Shown: positions 1 through 11,295 of the stretch, piece after piece
Numbering within the stretch: the first letter of the stretch is position 1
Layout: the number at the start of each line of letters is the position of its first letter
Assembly: GCA_030386875.1 (NCBI GenBank)
Contig: CM059571.1
Span: 24,980,355-25,044,354 of the forward strand
DNA from: Morinoia aosen
Taxonomy: Eukaryota; Arthropoda; Malacostraca; Amphipoda; Talitridae
Reading direction: 5' to 3'
Length of the DNA: 64,000 bases
Notes under the pieces: model-generated
Seen by the model: only the letters and a program-made list of their open reading frames with translations
Database searches by the model: none
Told to the model about the DNA's origin: nothing
Position numbers and translations under genes: made by a program

Positions 1-64
1 ATGACTAAGTTTGTGCGCACTTATTTCAAAATAAAAGCGAAAATCGCATTCAAATACCTTAACT

Positions 65-170
65 TAGACAAAAGTAAAAGAAAAAGAAAAACAGTTTATT
101 TCCAATGGAGATGGTGCAAACATCATTGTTTTTTTTAATATCTTAAAGGAAGGGAAATAAACTTATATGA
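65..170. repeat. Dispersed repeat, copy 1
   Basis: A purine-rich run is followed by TTTATTTCCAAT and GAGATGGT, then CATCATTG and a T run. The same order of blocks recurs at 14735-14833. On the minus strand each copy reads as a block containing GGAAATAAA followed by a T-rich stretch. That resembles the end of a 3' UTR with a polyadenylation signal, so this may be the 3' end of a retroelement on the minus strand (inference). No coding sequence can be tied to it. Confidence 0.45.
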
Positions 171-705
171 TACATACACATGAGTATTGTACAGTAATAT
201 ACCCATGTCACTAGTTGAAATAAATGATTAAGGGCAATGTATCCCTAGTGTTGCTTAATCTAGGTTTGATGATGTATGTAACTACAATTATATGTTGAGA
301 ATTACCGTGTGCGCCTCTCAGGTACTTGTCAGTTTGCACTTTAAAGGCTTTCAGCTGACCGGGGGCGGAGGAGGAAGCTATGTCGGTGAGATATTTTTAT
401 ATATTCAAAGGGAAGAAAAGGAAAGAGAGGCCAAGAGGCTTAGAGGCTTAGAGGCTTAATATTTACCATTACACGACGGACTTGAACTGTACTGTGTACT
501 CGTCCTGTGTACCTTAATGGAGTAACGTGGAACAACAGAGTGCTGCACTTCGCCTGTGCATTCGACAACATTCTCGCAATCTTGGTCCCTTTCTTTGACC
601 GTACTCTTCATTTGGTTTGTGTGAATGTGTGTTTCATGTTTATTTTGTTCAACTAGCCTTTCAGAGCGGTATTAATAATTCCTAGGCTTTCTAGCCGCCT
701 CTAAC
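171..705. other. Unassigned AT-rich sequence
   Basis: No gene recognised. The only local structure is a perfect three-fold tandem of the 8-mer GAGGCTTA at 435-458. Confidence 0.6.
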
Positions 706-1014
706 ATTACTTACTTACTAAACGGTTCTGTCGAGCCGTACTTACTTACTTACTTGCCGGTTCGGTTGAGCCGTACTTACTTACTTACTTGCCGGTTCTG
801 TTGAGCCGTACTTACTTACTTACTTGCCGGTTCTGTTGAGCCGTACTTACTTGCCGGTTCTGTTGAGCCGTACTTACTTGCCGGTTCTGTTGAGCCGTAC
901 TTACTTGCCGGTTCTGTTGAGCCGTACTTACTTGCCGGTTCTGTTGAGCCGTACTTACTTGCCGGTTCTGTTGAGCCGTACTTACTTGCCGGTTCTGTTG
1001 AGCCGTACTTACTT
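706..1014. repeat. Minisatellite with 35-bp then 27-bp units
   Basis: Ten copies of a unit with the core GCCGGTTCTGTTGAGCCGTA, each followed by TTAC repeats. The motif GAGCCGTAC starts at 733, 768, 803 and 838 (35-bp spacing), then at 865, 892, 919, 946, 973 and 1000 (27-bp spacing). The 8-bp difference equals two TTAC tetramers. The first unit differs most (AAACGGTTCTGTCGAGCC). Because 27 is divisible by 3, one frame stays open and gives a repeated nonapeptide. I regard that frame as a by-product, not a gene. Confidence 0.95.
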
Positions 1015-1914
1015 AGCTGTCAAGCTACGCTCGTGTATTAAGAGCCCGTTGGGCCATCCTTAAAAACGTTAACTCTTATTGATGCTTGCTCTGAATGGTA
1101 TTCTTCCACTATCGTCTTTTCGTTATTTTTTCATCTCTCGCCTAACCTCTTTCTAAAAGAAGCTCCAATGGCTTCACTCGGGAAGTAATTCCTTAGGTGA
1201 GGGTTATCAGGACTTCACTTATTTTGAACTTAGATTTGTGCTCTACATTCCACTGTTATTGAAATAACGGAAAGAAACTTGCTAGTTTTGGGTATTTCGC
1301 AAGCTTACTACCGTTTTCTTTTGCGCAGTATACCGCAACTACCGCCGGGTCCGGTCTGCTTCCAACCCGACAGCAGATGAGGGCGTCAATTCGGCCCCGC
1401 TAAATTCTTGTTGAGCGCCCATCTGACTCCTAATTTGTCCGAGGTTCCTACCTTTCTGGAGGTACCATTCAATTCTTGAAAACGGTACCTCCACTCTCTC
1501 TCCGAACACTCGCAAGCTAGGAGGAAGCGAGGCCTCATCAACCAATTTCTGAACGGAATTCGATTCCATTCCTGCCTCAATCATTGTAAAACTTCTACGT
1601 TCTTGTCTTCGTTTACGTTACCAAATTAAAAACTTTTGAAAACCTTGCAGTGTGTGATTTCCTTACATATAAAAGAAAATGCGATTCACGTCAGTGTATA
1701 TTTGAGAATACTCTTTTTGGTCATTATCTTCTAATGCTGCTGATGTGAGAAATGAAGTGAGAGCTGCTAACTGATCCAAAATGTTCGTTACAAATTGCTC
1801 AAGAGACAGCTATCGAGTGCAATGCAAGATTTTTCACTGCATCAATAATGACGCTGACCTTATGTATACCGTGACGCTGACCGACGGTTGGTCGGTTAGC
1901 AGCTGACGTTGCAA
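1015..1914. other. Unassigned; one GC-richer open frame
   Basis: No recognised gene. A minus-strand open frame at 1339-1584 (81 codons) is richer in GC than its surroundings and has a protein-like composition, but I recognise no domain. It could be an old retroelement piece or chance. A GACCGAC/GTCGGTT hairpin lies near 1880-1900, just before the hAT insertion. Confidence 0.4.
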
Positions 1915-1922
1915 GCTCGACC
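1915..1922. repeat. Left 8-bp target site duplication of hAT element
   Basis: GCTCGACC lies immediately before the 5' CAGGG terminus and is repeated exactly at 4386-4393. Eight-base duplications are characteristic of hAT transposition. Confidence 0.85.
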
Positions 1923-4385
1923 CAGGGCTTCCACGAGTGCAAAAGTTCCTACTCTAAAACTTTGTTCAAGATTACCCTAAAAGTGCATACATTACCCTAA
2001 AATATCAAATAAGCCCATAGCTGGTATTAAATGAAAATATTCAATGTTTCCATGCTTATATGTGTAGAAATGACACAACATCAGGGTCATGCGGATATAA
2101 GAAAATGCAATTCTCTGCGTTTGCGAAGTCATACATGTCACTATACGTGCAACATTTCATATTGCTTTCACTATATTATCTTCTTCGTATGGTTACCTAG
2201 TTACAAGCTCTGTTCAATGAGCGTCAAGTATGAGGCCAGGCGATCCATTCCTGACTAGCAGAGAGAAGCAAAGACATAGTAAGAGGAAATGAACGACAAA
2301 TTAATACTCGAAACATTTATTTATGGAACTCAACACAAACACTGTTTCACATTTTTTGCCCAAAAAATTAAAGGAATTTAGATGTGAAATAAGTGCATAT
2401 ACACCCTAATTCTCGGTGCAATTGCAAAGAGCGTGGCAAAGAATGTAATGCACTAAATGAAGAATTATGACTTTCCCAAAACTTTTGCAATCGGTATACT
2501 CAATTGGTTCGAATTTAACTGCGTATAGAGATAATTTACGTTGAGTAAGGCGAAGCAGATGTTGCTCAAGGCTCGAAGTTAGCCCCCATCGAATTACAAA
2601 TAAGAGCCTCGTTACAATTGAGTATCTCGGCCCATGGCCGGATTAATTTTCGATAGAAGCCTATTCGATAGAAGCCAAAAAGCCAAAAACCTACAGTCGA
2701 ATACTTGTAGCTCCTTCAAGAATTGGAGTCCTACGTAAATAACCCCTAGTGCCAAGAATAATGAAAGAAGAACCTCGATTTCTATCTCACAAGCTTTTTT
2801 ATTCACTCCCAATATCTGTACTTCCAACAAGCCAACATTTCTTCTATGAAGTCAAAAATTCATTTTTTTCAACAAAGAAGCCACAGAATGTTTGGATCCC
2901 ATCATAACGTTAGTTGTGTCAGAACAGAACACTACAATGTCGCTCATTTTAATATTTTTCTCATTAAAATCTTTTTTCATGAGTATTAAACAAGCTATTG
3001 CCTGTGCTATTCTCTTTTTCTACGAGATCAACAGAGGAGCTCTTGATTGTGCTCTCACTCCATTATTGGACGATGACTCCGAGTTGTTTAGCTTTACTGC
3101 GATCAGTTCTTTCATCAATTATTACAGAATATAAACGTCATTAAGGACAACGATGAAATCACTTAGTAGATGTTTACCCAAACATTGTCTAAAAATGTTT
3201 GAAGCTCTTTGTTTCCCTAAGCTTACTTTCTATAAGAAACATTTGTTTCAGTAGTAACGAAATAGGCAAATCATGCTCAGAAAAATTTGCACATATCGGC
3301 ACTTCAATTTTTATACAAGACTTGTCAATTGGATCATGTGATATAATTAACAAACAATGTTTCCATGCTTCTTCATAATTAACAAAGTTATGGTTTGTGT
3401 TATCCTTCTCTGCACTGAGAAATTTTTTATGGCGTTGAGTGTTAGCATGAAGAATAATCTCAGATTTACCAAACGTAATGATAGATGACCTTATAGTACA
3501 GTATACTATATCCTTAGTTGAGGTATAAGACTGAGACTTTTCTAACCAACCTCGAAACAGTTGTTCGCTCCTCTATCCTTTCTTCCCTTTTCGTGAAAAG
3601 GGCTTAACAGACGATAAAATTTAGCTTTCCTTCATAGGTGGTGTAGCAGCTTCATCAGACACAGAATATATTTTATAAAAACAATTTTACTGCGACGCAA
3701 GTGACCAAATATTTTGTCAGAATGCAATACTGAACGTGACAGCACCTGACACAGTTAATTGCACTCGACTGAAACTACCTACCCTCGGCTCTCAGTGTCG
3801 TTCTGTACACGTTTTATAGCTGTTCAATTCCAGTAAAGGACGATGACCAATGTATTGGTGTAAATCTTGATACATTTACGAGTTAGTTGTGTAAGGTTAG
3901 AAAATATAAAATTCCAAACATTATACCAAGTTGCATATAAGTTTAATTGTTGTCATTACTTCTAATTAGCCAAGGTATTATTTATGCAGCAAATCTGGCA
4001 ACATTATACTGATGAGAGATCTGCATTCTGAGAGATTTGCAGCGATGTGAACAACAATATGTGCCTGATCGTAGTGTGCAGTAAAGACTAAATTAATAGC
4101 GAGTTATTGCAAGTTTGTTCCAAATATGACTCTTTTTGAACATTTTCATAACTGCTTCGGTAGCGTACGTCTGCAATGTACCTTAAACAAGGTATATTGT
4201 AGAACTTGAGAGCAAACTTGATGTTGGTAATGAAAACAGGCAATTACCCATCAATTTTGCTGCTCTACCCCGACAGAAGTCGAATTACCCTAAAAATCAT
4301 GGAATTTTGCTTTACCCTAAACTCTACCCTAGACCACCCCTGATTACCCTAAAATGGGGTATTTTACCCTAAAGTGGAAGCACTG
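1923..4385 (-). mobile_element. Decayed hAT-like DNA transposon
   Basis: The element begins CAGGGCTTCCAC and ends GTGGAAGCACTG, giving terminal inverted repeats of 12 bases with one mismatch (CAGKGCTTCCAC). Exact 8-bp duplications flank it. The CAG...CTG ends, the 8-bp duplication and the internal transposase remnant on the minus strand all point to the hAT superfamily. The length is 2,463 bp, within the normal range. Subterminal regions carry several TTACCCTAAA-like motifs: near 1971 and 1992 at the left, and near 4283, 4312, 4344 and 4367 at the right. They all lie in the same orientation at both ends, not inverted. The coding region is broken by stops and shifts, so the element cannot act on its own. 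Confidence 0.82.
2860..3490 (-). pseudogene. hAT transposase remnant
   Basis: Read on the minus strand, three separate pieces resemble the hAT catalytic region in the expected order. The first, from about 3450 to 3230, contains FSEHDLPISLLLKQMF, resembling the 'EHNLPFS...LFKxMFP' segment. The second, near 3120-3075, reads IIDERTDRSKAKQLGVIV, matching the 'IIDESTD...KQL' block that holds the first catalytic aspartate. The third, near 2985-2870, reads VVFCSDTTNVMMGSKHSVA, resembling 'GFGSDGxNVMMGxxNSV', where the second aspartate lies. The pieces are in different frames and separated by stops. The C-terminal RW and hATC dimerisation part was not found. It sits inside the TIR element and shares its minus orientation. 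Confidence 0.65.
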
Positions 4386-4393
4386 GCTCGACC
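4386..4393. repeat. Right 8-bp target site duplication of hAT element
   Basis: GCTCGACC directly follows the terminal CACTG and is identical to the copy at 1915-1922. Confidence 0.85.
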
Positions 4394-5914
4394 ATCGAGT
4401 TATGAAGGAGGAACTCTGCACGAGAGTCGACGGAAACGATACACTCTTATAAAGAATTGTTAGCTGAAATTTTTTAAGTAGTAACAAAATTTTGCGAGTA
4501 TTGTCGAAGTCGTGACAACATTAGGATCTGGTAGCATAAAGTAACACTTTTGTTACGAACGTAACACTTCTGGCAACCCTGGTCTGAAGTTCTGAACTTC
4601 TCAAGACAGAATCTCTGACTGAACTGTAGTAGTTAAAAGTCGTAGTACAGACCGTGAGATATTGCAGTGTTGCCAACAATGACAAAGCAATTTACTAGAC
4701 TTTCCTTGAAAAATTCTCAGTGGATCGAAACAGCGTATAATGAATCGAAATAAGAATAATTATGTTGAATTTTTAAAGAGGGTTAAATATATACGACTAA
4801 ACTATGATGGTATGCAAACCAACTTAATCCAGAATAAATGTTAAACTACGTTTGTAAAATAAAATACATTTGTAAGTTTTAGCTGTTTTTATTCGTCACA
4901 TGATGTGTGAAATGTTCATGACAAATTTTCGGCCATAAATATAGCGTTCATTTATTGTAAGAGGAGGAAAGCGGATCCCAGTGGAATCGAGTAAATGTTT
5001 CGGTTACAACGATGATTGATTTACAATTTACGCGAGTTTATACTGACGCCAAAATAAATGACAAGAACTTGAATTAAAAATTATAATGATTTGTGCGGAT
5101 AAGGTTACTGGTTATTAAAATGAAGTAACAGATTCCTTTCTCTCTTTCTCTCCATGCTCAAAGAAAGATACTAAAAAACATATAGGGAAAAGACCAATAA
5201 TATTGTTGGTAACCAGCAGACCACCGCCAATAAACGGCACCTAGCGGATGGTTAATAAGATTTCGATTTGCCAGAACTTCACACCTGTCTGCACGTCAGC
5301 TTCAGGGAAATAAAGAAGCATACCAAGACACTATCAGTTACTCATGGGAGTGAACAGCTTCTTATCATCTTGTAGCTGCTGTTGTATGATTACCTCAAGT
5401 GGCATCGTTTATACTTCGTACGTCTCTGTCAGCTTACTCAGCTAGCGATTGCAGTATTTTGCACTCAAATATTGTGCACCTCATTTTTTTTGTGGCGTCA
5501 TTGCTCACTACGGACTCAATGTCTCAGACAAAATCAGATGATCTTCATATTTCGAATTTTGACATGCATGAGTAATACGAAGCACGAATCAACAAAAACA
5601 GTCAAAATTTTAAAATGATGAGGTTATTTGTTCATTTTGTTTCAATTTCTCGGGTATGCAAACAAATGAACGACTTGACTCGGACGGAAAATTTCATAAG
5701 CTGATCACGATGCAATAGTCGAACTTGACCACCGGCGTTTAATTTTTCGACATATGTAGTCTCCCTGATGTCCGTGTCCGTCCACAGCCACCAGCACATG
5801 GATACTCAAAGTACGGCAATTAGTATCTTGATCCAAAATAAGTTGTCAACGAAAGGAAAATCATTTTTTCTTTCTTTTTTTTGTCACAGTATACGGGTAT
5901 ATATTTACATTTTT
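4394..5914. other. Unassigned; two orphan hAT-like ends
   Basis: No gene recognised. TGGCAACCCTG ends at 4581 and looks like a right hAT terminus. CAGTGTTGCCAAC starts at 4665 and looks like a left terminus. Their order is wrong for a single element, so they may be ends of two different insertions. The rest is AT-rich with only short chance frames. Confidence 0.4.
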
Positions 5915-6596
5915 TTGCTCGTAACGAGCAAAACTGCATCTACAGTCATTCTTTTTGATTTACGAGCACAATAATTTACTTCCATTCGTTTTACTTCCAA
6001 TGACATCGGCTATTATAAATTCAATATCAAAACACTTACGACAAGTACCAGTGTGTCATGAATCTAGTCAACATTTGATGGCTTTCTTTGTAACGTGTTC
6101 GTTGAATTTATATACTAATGAAAGCAAATTTTACCCTAATGAGCACGTCTAGAATGCCCTGGTTTTGGCTATTCAATCATTAATACACCTGAAAATGAGT
6201 GAAAAGAGACATGGTTTTTTGGAAAAAAACTTATGCAGGAAAAATTCTGAATATCTTTTTAATTTTTGATACACAAGTTTTTCTCCAATATTCTTTATTT
6301 ATTTTCACTCTTTTTCTTTCAGGTATTTTAATGATTGAATAGCCAGAAGCAGAACGTGCAAAATGTGCACACTAGGGTAAAATTTTTTCCTGTTTAAAAA
6401 AATTAAATACGTCACAAAAGAAGCCATCAAAGGTTAACAAGACTCGTGAAACACTGATACTTGTCTCAAGCATTATGATATTAACTCGATAGTAACCGAA
6501 GTTTTTGGAAGTAAAACGAATGGTGATTAATTATTATTCTCGTAGATAAAAAAGAATAGCTGTAGTTGTAGTTTTGTTAGTTACGAACAAAGCTGC
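5915..6596. repeat. Long imperfect palindrome (foldback or MITE-like)
   Basis: Two arms of roughly 330 bases fold on each other around position 6255. Matched pairs include TGGCTATTCAATCATTAA near 6166 with its complement ending near 6345, TTTTACCCTAA near 6130 with TTAGGGTAAAA-like sequence near 6373, a CTTTGATGGCTTC-like block near 6078 and 6425, a CATTCGTTTTACTTCCA block near 5984 and 6510, and GTTCGTAAC-like sequence near 5917 and 6585. Open frames in the arms (5955-6152 and the 3' part of 5768-5974) are shadows of the repeat. No terminal duplication or superfamily could be assigned. Confidence 0.75.
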
Positions 6597-9439
6597 TCGA
6601 CCCTAAGTTCAAGTTCGTTTCGATCTTAGTCTGTGGTATGGTTAGTCTATAGCTTACTTAAATTTTTATAGCTCACGACTCGCTTGCAATGACCGGTATT
6701 ATCCTTAATTTGTACTTCAGTTCAGGTGTCAGTGCCGTTGCGTATTTGGGTTACCGATTATTTGTAACTATGTGTATATGATTATTTGTGATTAATGTAT
6801 TTCTACAATGGTCATCAGTGGTCATTATTGGTATTTATTAACAGTGGATGCTTTTCTTGCATGTATAACTGGTGTTTTTTTAGACAGATTCCCTGAATAG
6901 TTACCGCCCTAAATGAAACAGGGGTGCTTATTCTTCTGTTTATGTTAAATGTCTTTTCTTCTTGTGTACAGTACCTTTGTTAAGAGATTAGGTTCGTTCA
7001 TAAGATACAATTAATCCTCCAATAAAGTTCACTAAAATTATTATGTTGGTTGTTAGGCTAAGATAAGTATAAACATCAAAATAATTCTTGTTCCTCATGC
7101 TATTCATGTTACAATTTATGGTAATGACTATTACTTCTATAAAGTAATCGCTGTAATATATTATGATTTTATGTTCTATGTATAATCATGTGTAATAAAG
7201 TATTTTATGGATTGATTTGTCCAATTCCTGTTTTTAAGGCTGCAAAAAACTTTTGTGCGCCCATTCTTTAATTTGTGAAAGTTGGGTGCCTCTCCAGCGA
7301 GTGTGATTTCATGGTGCTAAATTCTCTGGTGATCCTTTTAGGCCAAAGTTTATAACCTGCTGGTAGTTAACAAAAAAGCTATTTGTGTTTCATAAGCTAT
7401 GTAATTTGAGGCCAAAATTTTCGACAGCTGCAAAGTCGACTCGAGTCACTCGACGTGTTATTTTCAGACTTCGAAGCTTTCACTGATGCGGGTGCACAAT
7501 AGTTCCTGCGATGCCTGTTCCAGCATTCAAGATCACCTTTTGGTGCACACGTTCGAATGGGTGTAGGATCATAACTGTGCACCACTCGAAAGCGAATATG
7601 ATTATCACTTATCCAATTTAACTCGTTGACTGGGCATTGGAACATACGGGCACCCCTAGGTGCATTTTTAACTTTCTTATCGGTGTAATTGAACTGTATT
7701 TCAATTAATTGAACACATTTTTTACAGAAGATTTTAGCACATGAGGAAAAATATCTTCTTGCTATCACATTTTCACGCTACTTTGAAAAGATATGTTTTT
7801 TTTGAGCAATAAAGTCTTTTAAGCTAAACATACAATCTAATATAAACAACGTTAGCAACTGCACAAACGCAGTCAGCGTGTTAAAATAATTCAATTGAAA
7901 AAAGTTTTCATGTAATGTTTTCGACTACTGAAAAAAATCGTCAAATGATACAAAAAATATTTTACTGTCAATACATTCGCCAACAAAAAACAAAACAGAT
8001 ATATTGACCCCTGGAAACAATTTGTAAGCTCTCGTAAGAGTTTGAGAATGAAAATATGTTTGGCAACTAATTTAAAAACAATTATAGGCCTCAAAATAGA
8101 TAACTTTTTGAAGTCTTAGGTAATGAAACATATATAAACTCAACTGAGCACGGTAAATAAGTTTCTCAACATAATGCGGTTCTAACCTGACGATAATCGT
8201 AAAAGATTACTGTGGGTTTTGACTTAAAATTTAACGCCAGCTGGTCGTACAACGTTAATGGGATGCAATCGTAAAACTATGCCAAGATTTAATGCATAAT
8301 GAAAATCTTCATGTCTCTTGTAAAATCGATGATCGTGCGTTTATTAAAAATGAAGAGGTTGAGAAAGTTATAATTTGGGCCAGTACCGAGTGATAGAGTT
8401 TGAAGTATTGGAAATTCGAGTAGAAGTCACCGCTACTGAGGTCCAAGGTTTCTTATTCACATGTTGTTCTCGTACAGATGCAGACATTGACTTTCAGACT
8501 TAGCGATAGCAATACAACGAAATAATGTCGTAAAATTTAATTGTACAAAATTTTCTGTTTACATTACACCCTTAAAAGTAACGGACTACCTTATTTTCAC
8601 GCTGGACCAATACCCAATAAATGAAGCAGAAGCACACCATAAGGAATCAGTGGCAAATTGATAATCCAACATGTCTTTGACTCAAGGATGCCTTGAAATT
8701 AAAGATTCTCTCGTACTTGAATTACATATTTATCAACATTTGAAGCAAGCTTATGCACGTTTTCATACACCAATGTTAACAAGTTCAAAAAGAGTGTTCA
8801 GAACTTAAATCCTGTAAGTCTCTGAAGAAAATAATCTTCTAATGATTCTGTGAACGTTTACGCAATATCTCAATCTTTCCAGACTACTATGGACCACTTT
8901 GGTTTAAGGCTCTTTCATCTTCAAGGCTTTTTCATCAATGCTGAAAAATGTAAGCAGAGCGTAACTCTTCATTGATTATCCTATGAAATTTTTGGCCCAT
9001 ATTCGTATCTAGATGGAAGTGTACACGTGATTAAAAAATTAGACAAACTTCTTCGTGTGTGCTTCCATTCAGTTTTAGATTAAAGCTCTGCTAATGATAA
9101 TTCCAATTGAATTGAATTTCTTTTCTGTAGGAGTCGAATCATATAAAGTCTCATGTTTCAATTAAATGAGTTTATTATTCTTTCCTCAAATTTTCTGTGA
9201 CAATTGACCTTGAGAGTGTTTATGTTTACAGCACTAACTAAACTAAAAAATGGTTTGCTCATTTGACACGCAAAGTTTGGTCTTCATAAATTGTACTTAC
9301 CTATATGCATACATACTGATAGGAATAATATCTGTCCAAACGTTAATTTGTACAAGCTCATCAATAATGTAAATGTTTAAATAAAGCAAAATAATTACAT
9401 AGTTTTTTCTCCATACCTCTTATAAACTAAGAAAGGTGG
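6597..9439. other. Unassigned AT-rich sequence
   Basis: No gene recognised. A minus-strand frame of 123 codons lies at 7397-7768. It contains many cysteines but no motif I can name, and could be chance. A run ending ATAATCATGTGTAATAAAG near 7200 could be a polyadenylation-like site, without an associated gene. Confidence 0.4.
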
Positions 9440-9660
9440 AAGTTGTCTCATTGATCTACCATCTTGTGTGCCGAACAAAAAGCAGAATTTGAGGACTATT
9501 GTCTTGCTGAGCTTTTACGCATTTGACATGGGACAAAAAGGTCTACCAGTCTCAAGTGCCTTAATGTGGAGCCATCTCCCCAACCCTATTAAAATTTGAC
9601 TGGGTTTAAGCATTGCAGGTGAAAGCGAGTTATCTTTCAAGAACGACTTGTACATGCTTC
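9440..9660 (+). pseudogene. Possible LINE C-terminal tail remnant
   Basis: One frame reads GQKGLPVSSALMWSHLPNPI followed closely by SFKNDL. This resembles the end of many APE-type LINE ORF2 proteins ('...KRSxxYxGxxLWNxLPxxI...SFKxxL'). A comparable segment ends the LINE remnant at 47870-48740. Upstream sequence gives no clear reverse transcriptase, so this is a short fragment at best. The call rests on one motif and is tentative. Confidence 0.3.
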
Positions 9661-10008
9661 AAAGCCTGTTATGAACGATCCTATTAAAAATACCAAATAT
9701 CGATACCAAAAATTGCTCAAATGTTGAATATATAGGTTGATTGTATGCTTAATTAATTGCATCCTATCATTTCCTTACAACTATTATTTCAATTTGTGCT
9801 GATGTAAATACTTCATGTTACCCATTCGTTAATATTTTCCGCTGCGTGAAGGGTTTCCTTCTCAGCCAGTTCATTCTGTGTTTTTAATTGAAATTTCTAA
9901 CTACCATGTGCATATTTTTTTGAAATCGTATTGTGAGGTTCACCACAAAAATCATATAGTCCTGTAAAATTGTGCCACAAGTGTTTTCTGGGTATCTCGT
10001 CCAATCTA
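9661..10008. other. Unassigned AT-rich sequence
   Basis: I see nothing recognisable here. TA at 10007-10008 is the probable target dinucleotide of the next element. Confidence 0.5.
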
Positions 10009-10109
10009 TGGTGTGTTTCAGAACAAGAGATACAAAATTGCACACCAACTAGAAAATGGCCAAATAAACACTTTTCTTCAATGAAATTTTCCGAAAAAAA
10101 ATTGTTAGA

Positions 10110-11176
10110 CTTATAAAGGAAAAAAAGCTTTTACAGCGAGGAACCGATTTTTTATTGAACTTCGGCCACCTCTTGATGTGCCGTAATAACGTTAAAATCC
10201 CACCAACATCCGCGGGACCCTCAATTGGAAGTCCAACACAACTGAAATAGAATATACCGATGTTAAAGCGTATCGTTATTAAGTGGTTTTATAAGGTTAT
10301 ACGAGAATTTATTCAGATATTTGATATATCCAATAACATTTCACATCTCTACACGCAACACACCTACGAAGCGACCGGCTTGACCTCGAACCACAACAAC
10401 GGTGAGTTAAAGAAACAGCACAGCCCAGCTCTGGCTACAAGATAATCGTACAGGTGCGGCGGAGAAACGAAGGCGGAGACAATAGGGCAGGGTTAAAAGC
10501 ACGCAGTCTCGGGCAGACGACTTCGAGTTATTCTAAAAGAAGAAGAAGAAGAACTACTTTAGTTTACTAAATTTAGCCCCAGCTACCATTTGATAGGCAT
10601 ATATTTCATATCGTTCAAAGTATCTCATCAATTGCTCAACTAAGAGCTACCCGGTTGCACCAACCTTGAAACTTTAATGGGCACATTTCAAGAGGCACAT
10701 ATATAAACGGCCATAAGAGGAAAAATAGACAGGTTATGTAAGAGAAGACCTAGTACTTTTAAGTTTTAATGTAATATTAAGGTAATAAGAAGATAACTTC
10801 TCATTAAGAGGTAAGTAGAAATATTAAGTTAGCCGCTCTAGGCCAATGTTAAGGTTTTAAAGTTAATGTTTTAAGGACTCCTAAATAGGAGAGTAATTAT
10901 ATTCACAAAGTAGGGCTTAAGCGTACTAGGCCTCTCGGTAAATTATTTAAGGAGCTCAAACATGCAACGACAACGTAAATTAAACTTAAGGAAAATCAAA
11001 AGAGTGATCACTCAAAATAAAAAAGGAATTACGAAGAATCGGCCATGATGAGTAAACGGTCTGCCCAGAAGCACTGCCTTTCTACCCCTCCGCACCCCAT
11101 ACCCGTAAAATTCCTAAGCTAACTTAATCTTTTTCTTTACGGGAAAATTCAAGAAATACGTAATTTCTAACAAATT
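10110..11176. mobile_element. Inferred insertion splitting the left arm of the outer element
   Basis: This block interrupts an arm that is continuous on the right side of the outer element. It has no recognised terminal repeats or coding sequence. It contains a short (GAA)n run near 10540 and a purine-rich stretch at 10700-11050. The 61-codon frame at 10260-10445 has no known domain. The boundaries are approximate and the nature is unknown. Confidence 0.4.
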
Positions 11177-11295
11177 TGAGTTTTGGAGACATTAGCTGTT
11201 CATTGTTTTAATAGATGAAATTTCTTGACACGATTACTGGCAACGTTTATTTTGAATTTACTTCACAAAAATTGTTCAGAATGTGTTCCATTCGA

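Noticed and set aside
824..1063. 79-codon frame with a repeated nonapeptide
   Set aside because: It is the direct translation of the 27-bp minisatellite. The unit length is a multiple of three, so the frame cannot close.
1971..4375. Telomere-like ACCCTAAA motifs
   Set aside because: They are scattered rather than tandem and lie at the ends of a hAT element, so they are better read as subterminal motifs.
7397..7768. 123-codon minus-strand frame
   Set aside because: No domain, no clear splice or promoter context, and such lengths occur by chance in 64 kb. Kept only as a note.
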